Origin: Ctena decussata
Taxonomy: Eukaryota > Mollusca > Bivalvia > Lucinida > Lucinidae
Length of the DNA: 64,000 nt
Reading direction: 5' to 3'
Assembly (NCBI GenBank): GCA_963989385.1
Contig: OZ022501.1
Coordinates: 23,708,102-23,772,101 of the forward strand
Shown: one piece after another, positions 41,985 to 52,659 of the stretch
How positions within the stretch are numbered: position 1 is the stretch's first letter
How the letters are laid out: every line of letters begins with the position of its first letter
Translations under genes and position numbers: made by a program
Notes under the pieces: generated by a model
The model's database searches: none
What the model was told of the DNA's origin: nothing
The model's input: only the letters and a program-made list of their open reading frames with translations

Positions 41985-43735
41985 AGCTCTCCTGAGCACA
42001 AAGTGCTCAAGGTGAGCTATTGTGATCGATATTTGTCCTTCGTCCGTCCGTCTGTCCGTCCGTCCGTCTTCAACAATTTCTTCAAACGACATCTCCTCCT
42101 AGACCAATAGGCCAATTTCAAAATAATTTCACACAACTGTTTCTTTTATAGGCCTGAACCAAAATTGCTAAAATGGTTACGCTCCGCTGAAGAAAATGGC
42201 CGCCAGAGCTAAAAATAGAAAAACCTTTAAACGACATCTCTGAAGCCAATGGATCGATTTCAAAAAAATTTCACATAAAAGTTTGACTCATTGCCCTTAA
42301 CCAAAATTGCTAAAACGGTTCCACTCCGCTGAACAAAATGGCCGCCAGAGCTAAAAATAGAAATCTAAAAATAGAAAAACCTTTAAAAGACATCTCCGAA
42401 GCCAATGGCTCAATTTCAAAATAATTTCACAGAAATGATTGACTCATGGCCCTGAACCAAAATTGCTAAAATGGTTCCACTTCGCTAAACAAAATGGCCA
42501 CCAGAGCTAAAAATAGAAATAAATCTTAGAATGACACAGAGGGCACAGTTTTGATCCAGTCATCATGAAACTTTGTCAGAATGTTTATCTTAATGAAATC
42601 TAGACCAAATTTGAAACTGGGTCATGTGGGGTCAAAACTAGGTCACTAGGTCAAATCTTAGAAAAACTTTGTAGACACTCTAGAGGGCACGGTTATGATC
42701 CAATCTTCATGAAACTTTGTCAGAATGTTTATCCTTATACAATCTAGGCCAAGATTGAAACTGAGTCATGTGGGGTCAAAAACTAGGACACTAGGTCAAA
42801 TCTTAGAAAAACCTTGTGTACACTCTAGCCTCTAGGGGGCACAGTTATAATCCAATCTTCATGAAACTTTGTCAGAATGTTTATCCTTATACAATCTAGG
42901 CCAAGATTGAAACTGAGTCATGTGGGGTAAAAAAACTAGGTCACAAGATCAAATCTTAGAAAAATCTTGTGCACAATCTAGAGGGCACAGTTATGGTCCA
43001 ATCTTCATGAAACTTTGTCAGAATGCTTATCTTTTTTAAATATAGACCAAATTTGAAACTAGGTCATGTCAGGTCAAAAACTAGGTCTCTAGGTCAGATC
43101 TTAGAGAAACCATGTGAATGCTCTAGAGGGCACAGTTTTGTTCAATCTTCATGAAACTTTGTCAAAATGTTTATCTCCAACAAATCTAGACCAAGGATGC
43201 AACTGGGTCATGTTGGATCAAAAACTAGGTTACTAGGTCAAACCTTAGAAAAACATTGTGGATACTCCAGAGGGCAGAGTTATAATCCAGTCTTCATGAA
43301 ACTTTGTCAGAATGATTATCTTAATGAAATCTAGGCCAGGTTTGAAATCTAGGCCAGGTTTGAAACTGGGTCATGTCAGGTCAAAAACTAGGTCACTAGG
43401 TCAAATCATAGAAAAGCCTTGTGTATACACTTGTGGCTTTATTTTGCATTGAATCTTCATGAAACTTTGTCAGAATGTTTATCTTCATGAAATGTAGGCC
43501 AAGTTTGAAACTGAATAATGTCTGACCAAAAACTAGATCGCCAGGTCAGATCTTAGAAAAACATTGTGTACACTCTAGTGGGCAAAGTTTTGATCCAATC
43601 TTCATGAAACTTTGTCAGAATACAGATTAGAAAGTGCAAAACTGCTCCAATTGAACCATCATCAAATAGATGATCTTCCAAGTTATTTCATCATAACTCA
43701 GGTGAGCGATATAGGTCCATCTTGGACCTCTTGTT
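41985..43735 (+). mobile_element. Helitron/pearl-like element with ~146-bp tandem array (copy II)
   Basis: The 5' end AGCTCTCCTGAGCACAAAGT with hairpin GAGCACAAAGTGCTC, then CAAGGTGAGCTATTGTGATC and (CGTC)n. Three ~130-bp units follow (AAAATGGCCGCCAGAGCTAA). Then about eight ~146-bp units (CTTCATGAAACTTTGTCAGA, GACCAAATTTGAAACTGGG, AACTAGGTCACTAGGTCAAA, TCTAGAGGGCACAGTT). The 3' end is CAGGTGAGCGATATAGGTCC, then hairpin GTCCATCTTGGAC and CTCTTGTT. The flanks join as CCTTTTT|AACTTAG with no TSD. Non-autonomous; no Rep/helicase. Confidence 0.8.
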
Positions 43736-44520
43736 AACTTAGTCTTTTTGGGCAATTTTTTACCTGGTAGGGTTTGTTTTCAATGGATTCTTTGTAGGTA
43801 CTTTATGGATATATACATGTCATGTGACAGGTGCTGCACAGGGGCATCATTAGTGTCTTACAGACACAATTTTCTAGTTTTGTATTTAAATTTTATTTTG
43901 ACACTTATTTCTGAGATAGCTTTTGTTTATCAATGTGTTGTCCTTATGGACATGCTTGCCTGAAGTTTTATGCATTTTATGCATAGCAGTTTACACCACC
44001 ATAGCAACTGTGTGATGTGCAAGAACAAATTCAGGCAAGCTATGTTGTCTGGTGACAGCTCTTGTTGCCTCCCTTTTCAATTGAGGTCACTTCTTGAAGA
44101 TTGGATACCATTTTAAAAGGGCTACCTCATCTCGGGAAGCAAACCGGAGGTTATGGAAGGTGTTGCCCATGGTGAAAGTGGTGGAAAAACATGGCGGTGT
44201 ATCCATACACTGTAAGGTAAATGGGTACTCTTTCAGGGGAAAGAGCTGCCATTTTCTTTCTTTTCTCTCTTTTCAGTGGGAGTCTGTTCTTAAAGGGAAG
44301 AATATGCTCCTGAAGAAGCAAGTTCTTCCTTAAAGAGTGGACCCCATTTTGGAAGGGCTTTGTAGCCAAGGGAAGCAAACAGGAAGTCACAGAAATGGCA
44401 AAAAAGGTGGAAAAAGATTGTACCAAAACACCTTAAGACAACCAAACATTCTGAAGTGATAGAAGACTTATGACAATAATGGTTGTGTGCCAGAAGTTAC
44501 AGTAAACATGTTAAATAGAG
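43736..44520. other. Spacer with a ~240-bp direct duplication; no gene seen
   Basis: A segment near 44093-44180 and one near 44334-44410 share ACCCCATTTTGGAAGGGCT-like, GGGAAGCAAAC and GGTGGAAAAA blocks. The short frames on both strands (44094-44426) are products of this repeat. Confidence 0.45.
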
Positions 44521-44523
44521 ATT

Positions 44524-44651
44524 ATTACATGGGGTTTTCGTTATCACCCAATTTATCAGCCCGAGCCTCCAATATCAGACCGAGGGCTTGCCCAAGGTCC
44601 AATATTGGTTGAGGGCTGATAAATCGGGTGATAATGAAAACCCCATGTAAT
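44524..44651. mobile_element. 128-bp near-perfect palindromic MITE
   Basis: Arms of ~39 bp: ATTACATGGGGTTTTCGTTA, then TCACCCAATTTATCAGCCC, and their inverted form ending CCCCATGTAAT. Only a few mismatches. The core also pairs (CCAATAT with ATATTGG). The GGGCTGATAAATC motif is shared with repeat R1 at 8.6 and 47.8 kb. Confidence 0.85.
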
Positions 44652-45094
44652 GATCTGTTTATCATATAGATTCTAGTTTAGAAAAACAATGTACAGAAAA
44701 AAGTTGCTAGAAATAAACATTTTTGAAGTTTTTGAAAGTTGGTACTGCGGAAGGGCTATGCCTCATACGGAATCTAGCAAACACAACGGCAGGGACACCA
44801 AAGTGTAATTGTAATATTTTGTTATAAATTAAAAGAAAAGAGGCAGCCATCTGATGATAAGTCTCTAATGAAACGAGGCAGGCATCTTACTGTAAGTGTC
44901 AGTAAAAACACACAGCATCACTGGGCCAGTCCTGTCTTGTAGCGCTTGTAGTGTTTCCCCCAGAAGTGAAAAAGGGCATGGTCAATTTTCTCAGAAAAGG
45001 GCACTTAAGCGGATCCTTGCAGATAGGGCACTGTATAGTCCGGTCTCATGGTACCAAGGGTTCCATGATACCAAGGTAAATTGGATCTGGCTTT

Positions 45095-45205
45095 GCTAGG
45101 AGGAGATGTCGTTTGAAGAAATTGTTGAAGACGGACGGACGGACAGACGGACGGACGAAGGACAAATATCGATCACAATAGCTCACCTTGAGCACTTTGT
45201 TATGA
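45095..45205 (-). repeat. Inverted 5' end of pearl-like element II
   Basis: AGGAGATGTCGTTTGAAGAA, ATTGTTGAAGACGGACGGAC, AAATATCGATCACAATAGCT and CACCTTGAGCACTTTGT. This is the reverse complement of 41990-42105. Only the 5' ~105 bp is present. Confidence 0.85.
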
Positions 45206-45489
45206 AACTTAAACCATCTGCTAGGCCTTGATATTACTACATTGATTAAGTAGGGGGATGCTACTTTGTAATACAAAATAATTTATAAGATAATGAGGAT
45301 ATGTATCTGAATAAATATCAAATAAAGTAAAAAACTGGAGAATGTGGTTTCTCAACTTTTCCAGCCACCACCAGTACTTATTATACAATTGTTGATATTT
45401 AATGTCAGCAATAATTCTGAATTCAACTTTTGCTATTGAATGGTTCAACATACCTATCTCTTAAAAATGCAAATAGAAATTACAACTTG

Positions 45490-47530
45490 AATGTATGCTT
45501 ATTATACCCCCAGTATACAAAGTATATAGGGGGTATATAGTTTTTGGTTTTTCCGTTAATATGTTTGTGTGTGTGTGTGTGTGTTAACATTTTTTCTGTC
45601 ACAGATTTCTCAGGAACCACAATAGCTAGGATTTTGAAAGTTGGTACAAACGTTGGGTATGACTAGTTGTACTGTGTAAGAGACAATCAGCTTTCTCCTG
45701 CTTATCATTCCCTTTGTTTGTCCATTTTTTCTTTCTCTCCAATTAAATTTCTGTGACAGATTTCTCAGGAACCACAATAGCTAGGATTTTGAAATTTGGT
45801 ACAAACGTTGGGTATGACTAGTTGTACCGTGTAAGAGACAATTAGCCTTCTCCCGCTTATCATTCCCTTTGTTTGTCCATTTTTTCTTTCTCTCCAATTA
45901 AATTTCTGTCACAGATTTCTCAGGAACCACAATAGCTAGGATTTTGAAATTTGATACAAACGTTGGGTATGACTAGTTGTACTGTGTAAGAGACAATCAG
46001 CCTTCTCCTGCTTATCATTCCCTTTTTTTGTCCATTTTTTCTTTCTCTCCAATTAAATTTCTCTCACAGATTTCTCAGGAACCACAATAGCTAGGATTTT
46101 GAAATTTGGTACCAACGTTGGGTATGACTAGTTGTATTGTGTAAGAGATAATAGACCTTCTCCTGCTTATCATTCCCTTTGTCTATTTTTTCTTTATCTT
46201 CAATTAAATTTCTGTGACAGATTTCTCAGGAACCACAATAGCTAGGATTTTGAAATTTGGTACAAATGTTAGGTATGACTAGTTGTAGTTTGTAAGAGAC
46301 AATTAGCCTTTTCATGCTTATCATTCCCTTTGTTTGTCCATTTTTTCTTTCTCTCCAATTAAATTTCTCTCACAGATTTCTCAGGAACCACAACAGCTAG
46401 GATTTTGAAATTTTGTACAAATGTTGGGTATTACTAGATGTAACGTGTGAGAGAGTATCTGCGTCCTTCTCTTATCATTCCCTTTGTCCATTTTTTCTGT
46501 CTCCCCAATTAAATTTCTCTCACAGATTTCTCAGGAACCACAACAGCTAGGATTTATAAGGTTGGTACAAATGTTGGGTATAACTAGATGTACCGTTTAA
46601 GACACAATTAGCTTTCTTCTGCTTATCATTCCCTTTGTTTGTCTATTTTTTCTTCATCTCCAATTAAATTTCTGATAGATTTCTCAAGAACAACTACACC
46701 TAGGTTTTTGAAATTTATTACAAAGATTGAGTATGACTAGTTGTATTGTGTAAGAAAATATCAGCCTCCTCCTCCTTATCATTCCCTTTATTTGTCCATT
46801 TCTTCTTTCTCTCCTTTGAAATTAAACTTTTTCTGTCCCAAGATTTCTCAGGAACCACTACAGCTAGGATTTTGAAATTTGGTGTAAATGTTGGGTATGA
46901 CTAGTTGTATGGTGTAATAGAGTATCAGCCTCCTGCTTATCATTCCCTTTGTTTGTCCATTTTTCTTTCTCTCCAGTTTATTTTTTGTCACAGTTTTCTC
47001 TGTTCCTAAGAGAGCCACTGTCTTCAAATTTTGTTTACATAGATCTTGAGAATGGCCAAGTTTATTGTAGGAAAGAAAATCAAAATGCTAAGATTTCTTT
47101 TGGCCTTCTTTTGCATTTTTTCCTTTTTTCCATCTCTATCTCCAATGGAATAAATGGTAAAATTTATGTCAAAGATTTCTCAGATTGCTGTGTGACTAGG
47201 TTTAGGTATAGGTTTAAATTGACTAGTTGACATCATCTGGATGCTGCTGCTGACTTTAGGTCAAGGTCACTGACATAGAACTATATGTAAATTTGTGTTG
47301 AAATTTTGTGTTAAATTTGTATTTTCTTTAGATTACATAATTTGCATGTTTTAATGGAACCATTGTGTATTTGTCTAAAGGCCTTCCACTGGATTTGTAA
47401 TAGATTGTCCATTCATATGTCTGTTATTTAACATAAATTTGCTTTAAAGTTTTGTATTAAGTGTGTTTTTATTAGGCGGTGGCGCTGGCCGGGGGTATAC
47501 GTGAGCCTCTGCTCACATGCTCTTGTTTAT
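45490..47530 (+). mobile_element. Pearl/Helitron-like element with ~155-bp tandem array (copy III)
   Basis: The 5' hairpin is TATACCCCC and GGGGGTATA around AGTATACAAAGTATATA. Then a (GT)n run (45568-45585). Then about nine units sharing CACAGATTTCTCAGGAACCA, CAATAGCTAGGATTTTGAAA, GTTGGGTATGACTAGTTGTA, TGCTTATCATTCCCTTTGTT and TCTCTCCAATTAAATTTCTG. The last units (46.8-47.2 kb) are diverged. The 3' end GGGGGTATACGTGAGCCTCT, then GCTCACATGCTCTTGTTT. Same architecture as copies I, II and IV but unrelated array sequence. Confidence 0.78.
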
Positions 47531-47599
47531 TTTTGGAGTGATTGATATAAGGGCAGCCATTAAGGCTTAAAACTGAAAATAGCACAAATTTACAGCAAT

Positions 47600-48860
47600 G
47601 TAGTGAAACAAAAAATTCAGCAATTTCAAATTTATTTTTACACCAACATGTTTCTTGTGATCTAATTAAGAAAATGAGTGGTCACACTTTATTATTATTA
47701 TATGTCTATGATGGATAAGAAGAGAGATATATAAGCCCTGAAAGGATGGGAAATTTTCTGTTTTGCCACATCTCAATCGCCAATTTGAATGTCGAAGTAT
47801 CTCACGTGATGTCATTGACATTAGTGATGGGCTGATAAACATATCAGACTGGGAAAACCTTTATCGGACCGGTGGGCAGAATAAGTACTCTGAAAGCTCA
47901 GCTTTATCATGCAGATCAGGGCTACAGAAATTTTGAAATCCAAACCGGTCCGGACGGCCGATGACGTCATACGAATCCAAAACAGACACGAAAACTAATG
48001 ACTACACTGTGTATTCCACAATCCAAAAAAAGTCACGAAAACTAATGACTATACTGGAGCGCCGTTATAAATAACGCGGATGTCATCGCTGAAGTAGCCA
48101 TTTAGTCCACATGTTCTTACTTATCGTGAAAAATGCGCTTTTAAAGCGCAGAGACAGTCAGACCGAAAGTGAAAGTACACAATCGGATATCCTCGCCGAT
48201 CTTCAGTTACGGAATTGGCCGAAGTATTACGATTGACGTATTTTACTGTATTCGAGTTAATTCCCTTGAAATATGAACATATACTTACAAAAAGGTACCT
48301 TCGGACGAAGAAAAAAAATTCTGCGCGAGAAATGACGTCAGCTAATAAAACAACCTGACCAGACTGCACATAATCAAGGCTGGTTTTAAATTTTCTTTTT
48401 GCTAGTCAAATTCTTTCCTTATGCTATCTTTGAAAGTATACAATAGTCAGTAACCTTACGTTGCACAGCCTTTTTCCGTGCATCGGCACGTGTATGTGTG
48501 TAAAACGTTCGCCGCTGGCCAAAATTGTGACACCTGCTAATTATCGAAGATTTCTAGTTCACACCTTGGCAAGACAATCGACACTTTGTTTATCTGTGAT
48601 AACTTTTGACAGCAGTGCGTGATTATTGGATTAATAATAAACAAACAAACGACACTGTAGGTTATTATGTCATCATACATCGCAAATCGTGTTTTTTCGG
48701 ACCGAAAAAAATGTGCCTTATGCCAACTGAATCGGTTTTTCGAACTCAAAATCGGTCCGGACCGACAAAAAATCGGATTTCTGTAGCCCTGATGCAGATT
48801 GCTTCCTAGGCAGTTCGAAATTATGTTTCTATACTGAGTCAAGATAGTGCCTATACATGA
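47600..48860. repeat. Dispersed repeat R1, copy 2, split by a hAT MITE
   Basis: Matches 8410-8760 in order up to the MITE at 47917. After it, GATGCAGATTGCTTCC resumes and corresponds to the CATGCAGGTTGCCTC part of copy 1. Confidence 0.75.
47917..48791. mobile_element. hAT MITE, 875 bp, perfect 8-bp TSD
   Basis: Tips CAGGGCTACAGAAATTT and, inverted, CAGGGCTACAGAAATCC. TSD ATGCAGAT at 47909-47916 and 48792-48799. Subterminal CGGTCCGGAC repeats on both sides. Several short open frames, none resembling a hAT transposase (no RNase-H-like or BED motif seen). An 8-bp TSD with CAGGG tips is diagnostic for hAT. Confidence 0.92.
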
Positions 48861-49430
48861 AATATCTCATGTGGCCGTGGCAACTGCAGAAGTTATGAGA
48901 GTTTAGTTTTTACTCAGTCCAAAAGAGTATCCATTTAGCTGTTGAAAAGAGTTATTTGTTTTGGTTTCTTAAGACTACACATGCTACAAACATCGTTTGA
49001 ATATGTAAGGGGTAATTTTCATTATCGCAGAGAAAGATCATTAAAATTGCTCAAGATCAAACCCATGTAAAATTTGCTGTGAATAATAATTTCTCTTGAG
49101 TCTGTGCTTCATACACTAGACCAGGCCCTAGGCAAGGCTGCATGCCAAAGAAATTTAAACTTTATTCTTTCTGATGCGAGAATTTGAGCCACAACTAAAG
49201 GTACCACTTCTCCTTCAAAAACTGTTTTTAATGAGACATTTAATGGGATTTCCATAGGAAATCGGAAACGTTGCAGCTAGCGGGCGCGTAACGATTCTTT
49301 CAACTTTGTTATTAAGTAATGAAAACAATGACATAACAAAAATGTTTATGAAGAACCTTTGAAAAAAGACCAACAGGTACAGTAATGATGAGGTTTTGAA
49401 TATTGCTATATTTTTATGCCCCCGCCATTA
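48861..49430. other. Spacer; no gene seen
   Basis: No supported coding sequence or repeat unit. Confidence 0.4.
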
Positions 49431-49435
49431 AAAAT

Positions 49436-49550
49436 CAGGGAGTGGGGGGGGGTGGGGGGGTGGGGGTGGGGGTGTGTGTGTGTGTGTAGTATCTCACCGC
49501 TGTCCGATGTAGCGTAGCTTTGGGGGGGGGGTATAGTATCACCGCTGTCC
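49436..49550. repeat. G-rich/GT microsatellite with a duplicated flank
   Basis: GGGGGGGTGGGGG-type runs and (GT)n at 49441-49487. TAGTATCWCACCGCTGTCCG occurs twice, at about 49487 and 49535. Confidence 0.8.
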
Positions 49551-50135
49551 GTACATAGCTTAGCGTACGTACATAAGGAACGTCCCGGACGAAATGGTTT
49601 CCATTCAATATCTTTTGAAAGCATTGGTGTATTGAATTCATATTTTATACACAGGTACACTGGCGCTCACGTATTTGTACACCAAAAATGCGTTCGTACC
49701 GCGTTGCATGCGCGTGCTGCGTGCGTATCACATAGAACCGCGCATCAGACGCGTCTAGACGCGCCCTGACGCGTCTCGACGCGGGAGACGCAAACGTAGA
49801 TAACATGAATATTCATGACTTGTTCAATACGCGTACAACCGCAGATTGTACGTTGCCCTAATTAAAATAGTTTTAAGATAGCTTAAAACAATATAAGTTA
49901 CTAAGTTAATTAAATATTGTCTCGATTTCTCTTCCGGGAATCTGACCGAATCGATGCGCAGAAGACGGGAACCATAAAGTAGTCCCACATTATCTGGGTC
50001 AATTTTTACATAACAACTCGTAACGTCTCGATTTCTGAATTCAATGGGACTCATTAACTACTATTTAGACTAACTCTATAATAGAACTTCTAGGCTTAGA
50101 AACTATACATAACTTTTATTTTTCTTAACTTCTAA

Positions 50136-50168
50136 GCCCAGAAAAGAAAAAAAAAAAAAAAAAAAAAA
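50136..50168. repeat. Poly-A tract
   Basis: A long A run (about 50150-50168) preceded by CTAAGCCCAGAAAAG. Confidence 0.85.
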
Positions 50169-50299
50169 GTCAGAACTTATCTGGGCCAGAACACACACGG
50201 TAACCCTCGCTAAGAATTAAACTGACCAGTGAAATTTGGACCCAGACTATTATATTGAGTTAAACAATACCACAGGGTATAGTCGATTCCTCTAATTTT

Positions 50300-50702
50300 C
50301 GCTTCCTGCAGAGACTGTACATCATATTTGCCTTCCGCCGAGACTGTCCGCGAGTTCTTGCTTCCTGCTGAGACTTCTGTACATGATAAATGGCTTCCTG
50401 CAGAGACTGTCCATGTGATTCTGCTTCCTGTCAAGCCTCTCGGCAGGAAGCAAAGTCACGCGGACAGTCTCAGCAGGAAGCCAATTACCATGTACAGAAG
50501 TCTCTGCAGGAAGCAAGAACTCACGGACAGTCTCGGCGGACTTCACTTCATATTTGGCTTCCGCTGAGACTGTCCATGATCTCTTGCTTCCTGCAGAGAC
50601 TTCTGTCCTCGAAAATTGGCTTCCTACTGAGACGGTCAACGTGACTCTGCTTCCTGCGGAGGCAGGAAGCAGAATCACTTGGACAGTCTCTGCAGGAAGG
50701 TT
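50300..50702. repeat. Nested palindromic array of GCTTCCTGCAGAGACTGTCC units
   Basis: Two consecutive hairpins. The first spans about 50325-50548 and is centred near 50440. Its left arm reads GCTTCCTGCTGAGACTTCTG, GGCTTCCTGCAGAGACTGTC and so on; the right arm mirrors it. The second spans about 50553-50700, centred near 50664, with a shortened right arm. Each arm has ~45-bp subunits. The open frames on both strands arise from this repeat and are not genes. Confidence 0.88.
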
Positions 50703-50824
50703 GGTGGTATTCTCCAGGTACTCCAGTTTTCTTCACAACCAAGGCCACAAATAAGCAATTATCCTTGCCTTTGAGACAATGTAAAAACATTCGCATGCCT
50801 GAATTTTCTATACCTTCAATAATC

Positions 50825-51005
50825 CTGTTTAGACGAGTTTTAATCCGTATCGAATCAGAATTTGCTTTGAATTAACTGTTTAGACTAGCAAATCTTATTC
50901 GAATTAAAAACTAATTCGGAGTACTTAATTAAACTAATCCTACTGAGTACCTTGGATCGAATCCGAATTAACTTTTACTTCGGATTAAAAGTCCTATCTA
51001 AACAG
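50825..51005. mobile_element. 181-bp MITE with CTGTTTAGAC tips
   Basis: CTGTTTAGACGAGTTTTAATCCG and, inverted, CTGTTTAGATAGGACTTTTAATCCG bound a segment full of GAATTAA/TTAATTC motifs. No coding. Confidence 0.8.
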
Positions 51006-52650
51006 CAAACCGAAGCAAAGCCGCATTAAAATTTATTTTTGAACTGCATGAACTCGGGCATGTTTAGGTCATGTTAACATTTGAGCAGGCTGCATTTACT
51101 TTACTGCAAAGTAACTTGCACCCAATCAAAAACATTATTTTACTACGAAGTAAATTGCATTAAATTGGAAATGGTATAGTCTGAACAGACAATTTCTACA
51201 TTTTTACCATGTATTACTTCCATGTTAATAATGCAAAGTTAGTTTTATAAAGTGCCGTACCTTTCAGTTCTGTTTATACTTTAAGTAATATGCAACCTTC
51301 ATGACGCAAATGACCCAGTGGGTTGACGCGTCGTTAAACTTTAAATCATCATCATCATCATCTGAACAGACAAGTGGGTTCTCTTCGGATTCCTTATTGC
51401 AGAGCAATCTGTTCCGAATCGAAACAGATATCCTCTGCACAGAGTAAAAGTAAACAAAATTAAGTTTAAGAATATTTCATTTGTAGCATGTAGTTTTGGC
51501 TGAAGGCAGAATAGTAACGTACATTCCAAGATAAACCTTGATTTCCAGAAAGCAATTTAATGCTGCAAAAATTTTCAGCATATGGGGCCAGAGATGAATG
51601 ATCATCAAGGTGACTGAAAACCGAGAACCCCGGCAAGAAAAAACACCTGACTCTCTACAAGAAGAACCTGGTTTTCTAACCGAAGTTAGACCCAAGCTTG
51701 AACGAGCCCCCCTGTCCTGGCTAGGTCCAAGGCAGTTCTATGGAGAAAAAAAAGGGGGAGGAGGAGGAGGGAACAAGGAGCAAATTCTTGGATGGGATGC
51801 AAATTCTTTGGTGAGGAGGGGGCGGGTGCAAAAGACTGCCCAGATTCATGTGTTAGTGGGGTTGCACCGAAGTGGACCTGTGCTGGGTCCTGGGCAGGTG
51901 ACGTCTCAGAAAAAGGGAGAAGCAAAATCTTTGGTGGGGAGCAAAAACTTCCAGAAACATTAAGTAGCAATGGGATAGAACCCAAATGGACTTGTGCACA
52001 GATCCACATAAATCACTTTCCATGCACACAGCCCTCGCGACCCACTGTGGGTTGGCTTTAGCAATACATTTCAGGGCTTCTGGAAATGCATGGCATGAGA
52101 GGTACACTTCAAGCCATAATGCATCTTCCCTGAACTGCAGGCCTCCATCAGACTTCACTTTGCTAGTTCTGCCGGAACAAGCCCCCTGTCCTGGCTGGGC
52201 CCAGGGCAGGTCTAGGGGGGGAATGGGGAGCAAATTCTTAGGTGGGGAGCAAATTCCCTTATTAACTAATGCAATGGGCAGTGGGGGATAAGAGATTGAG
52301 GGTGATCTGGAATGCAATTGTCTCATGTTTTTGTGGCCCTCATGAGTAATTGAGACTGCCTGGGTTACATCATGAATTGTGACCGTTGGTCTCAGAGAAG
52401 ACCGTAGCTTAAATCTGTTGGGAGGGAGGTAGGTGGGGTAAAAATTCCTTTTGGGACCTAGGACTGTAGCATTTGTTCTAAACCTTATCTTGGTTTAGTT
52501 GGTTCCAAAATATATTGCATATTTAAAGTTTTAGGGTCCTGTATTTTCATGGGAGTTTTTTAAGTGTTTTAATATTTTGGGAAATGGAGAATATTATTAG
52601 TCAACAACAGGACTGTAGCTAATTTCTTATTGTGGATTGTTGGGAGGAGA
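51006..52650. other. Unassigned; partial direct duplication
   Basis: GCCCCCCTGTCCTGGCT and GAGCAAATTCTT recur at about 51704-51790 and 52182-52245. AAGTGGACCTGTGC/AAATGGACTTGTGC lies between. Open frames of 100-157 codons here overlap on both strands and have low-complexity content. ATCATCATCATCATC at 51347-51361 follows CGTCGTTAAACTTTAAATC and resembles a SINE 3' end. No gene supported. Confidence 0.4.
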
Positions 52651-52659
52651 GAGCAGTTT

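Noticed and set aside
44094..44426. Paired plus- and minus-strand proteins
   Set aside because: Produced by a duplicated non-coding segment; no domain.
47917..48791. hAT transposase gene
   Set aside because: Frames of up to ~100 codons here lack any transposase-like motif; treated as a non-autonomous MITE.
49658..49682. The 25-bp inverted ends as two independent short MITE solo ends
   Set aside because: Both tips are perfect, inward-facing, TA-flanked and followed by similarly CpG-rich sequence, so one bounded unit is the simpler reading; not fully excluded.
50210..50796. Overlapping 70-120-codon proteins with ETVREFLLPAE-like repeats
   Set aside because: They are translations of the GCTTCCTGCAGAGACTGTCC hairpin array and occur equally on both strands.
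51598..52326. Proteins of 100-157 codons on both strands
   Set aside because: Frames overlap on opposite strands, follow G/C-rich duplicated text, and contain no recognisable domain.
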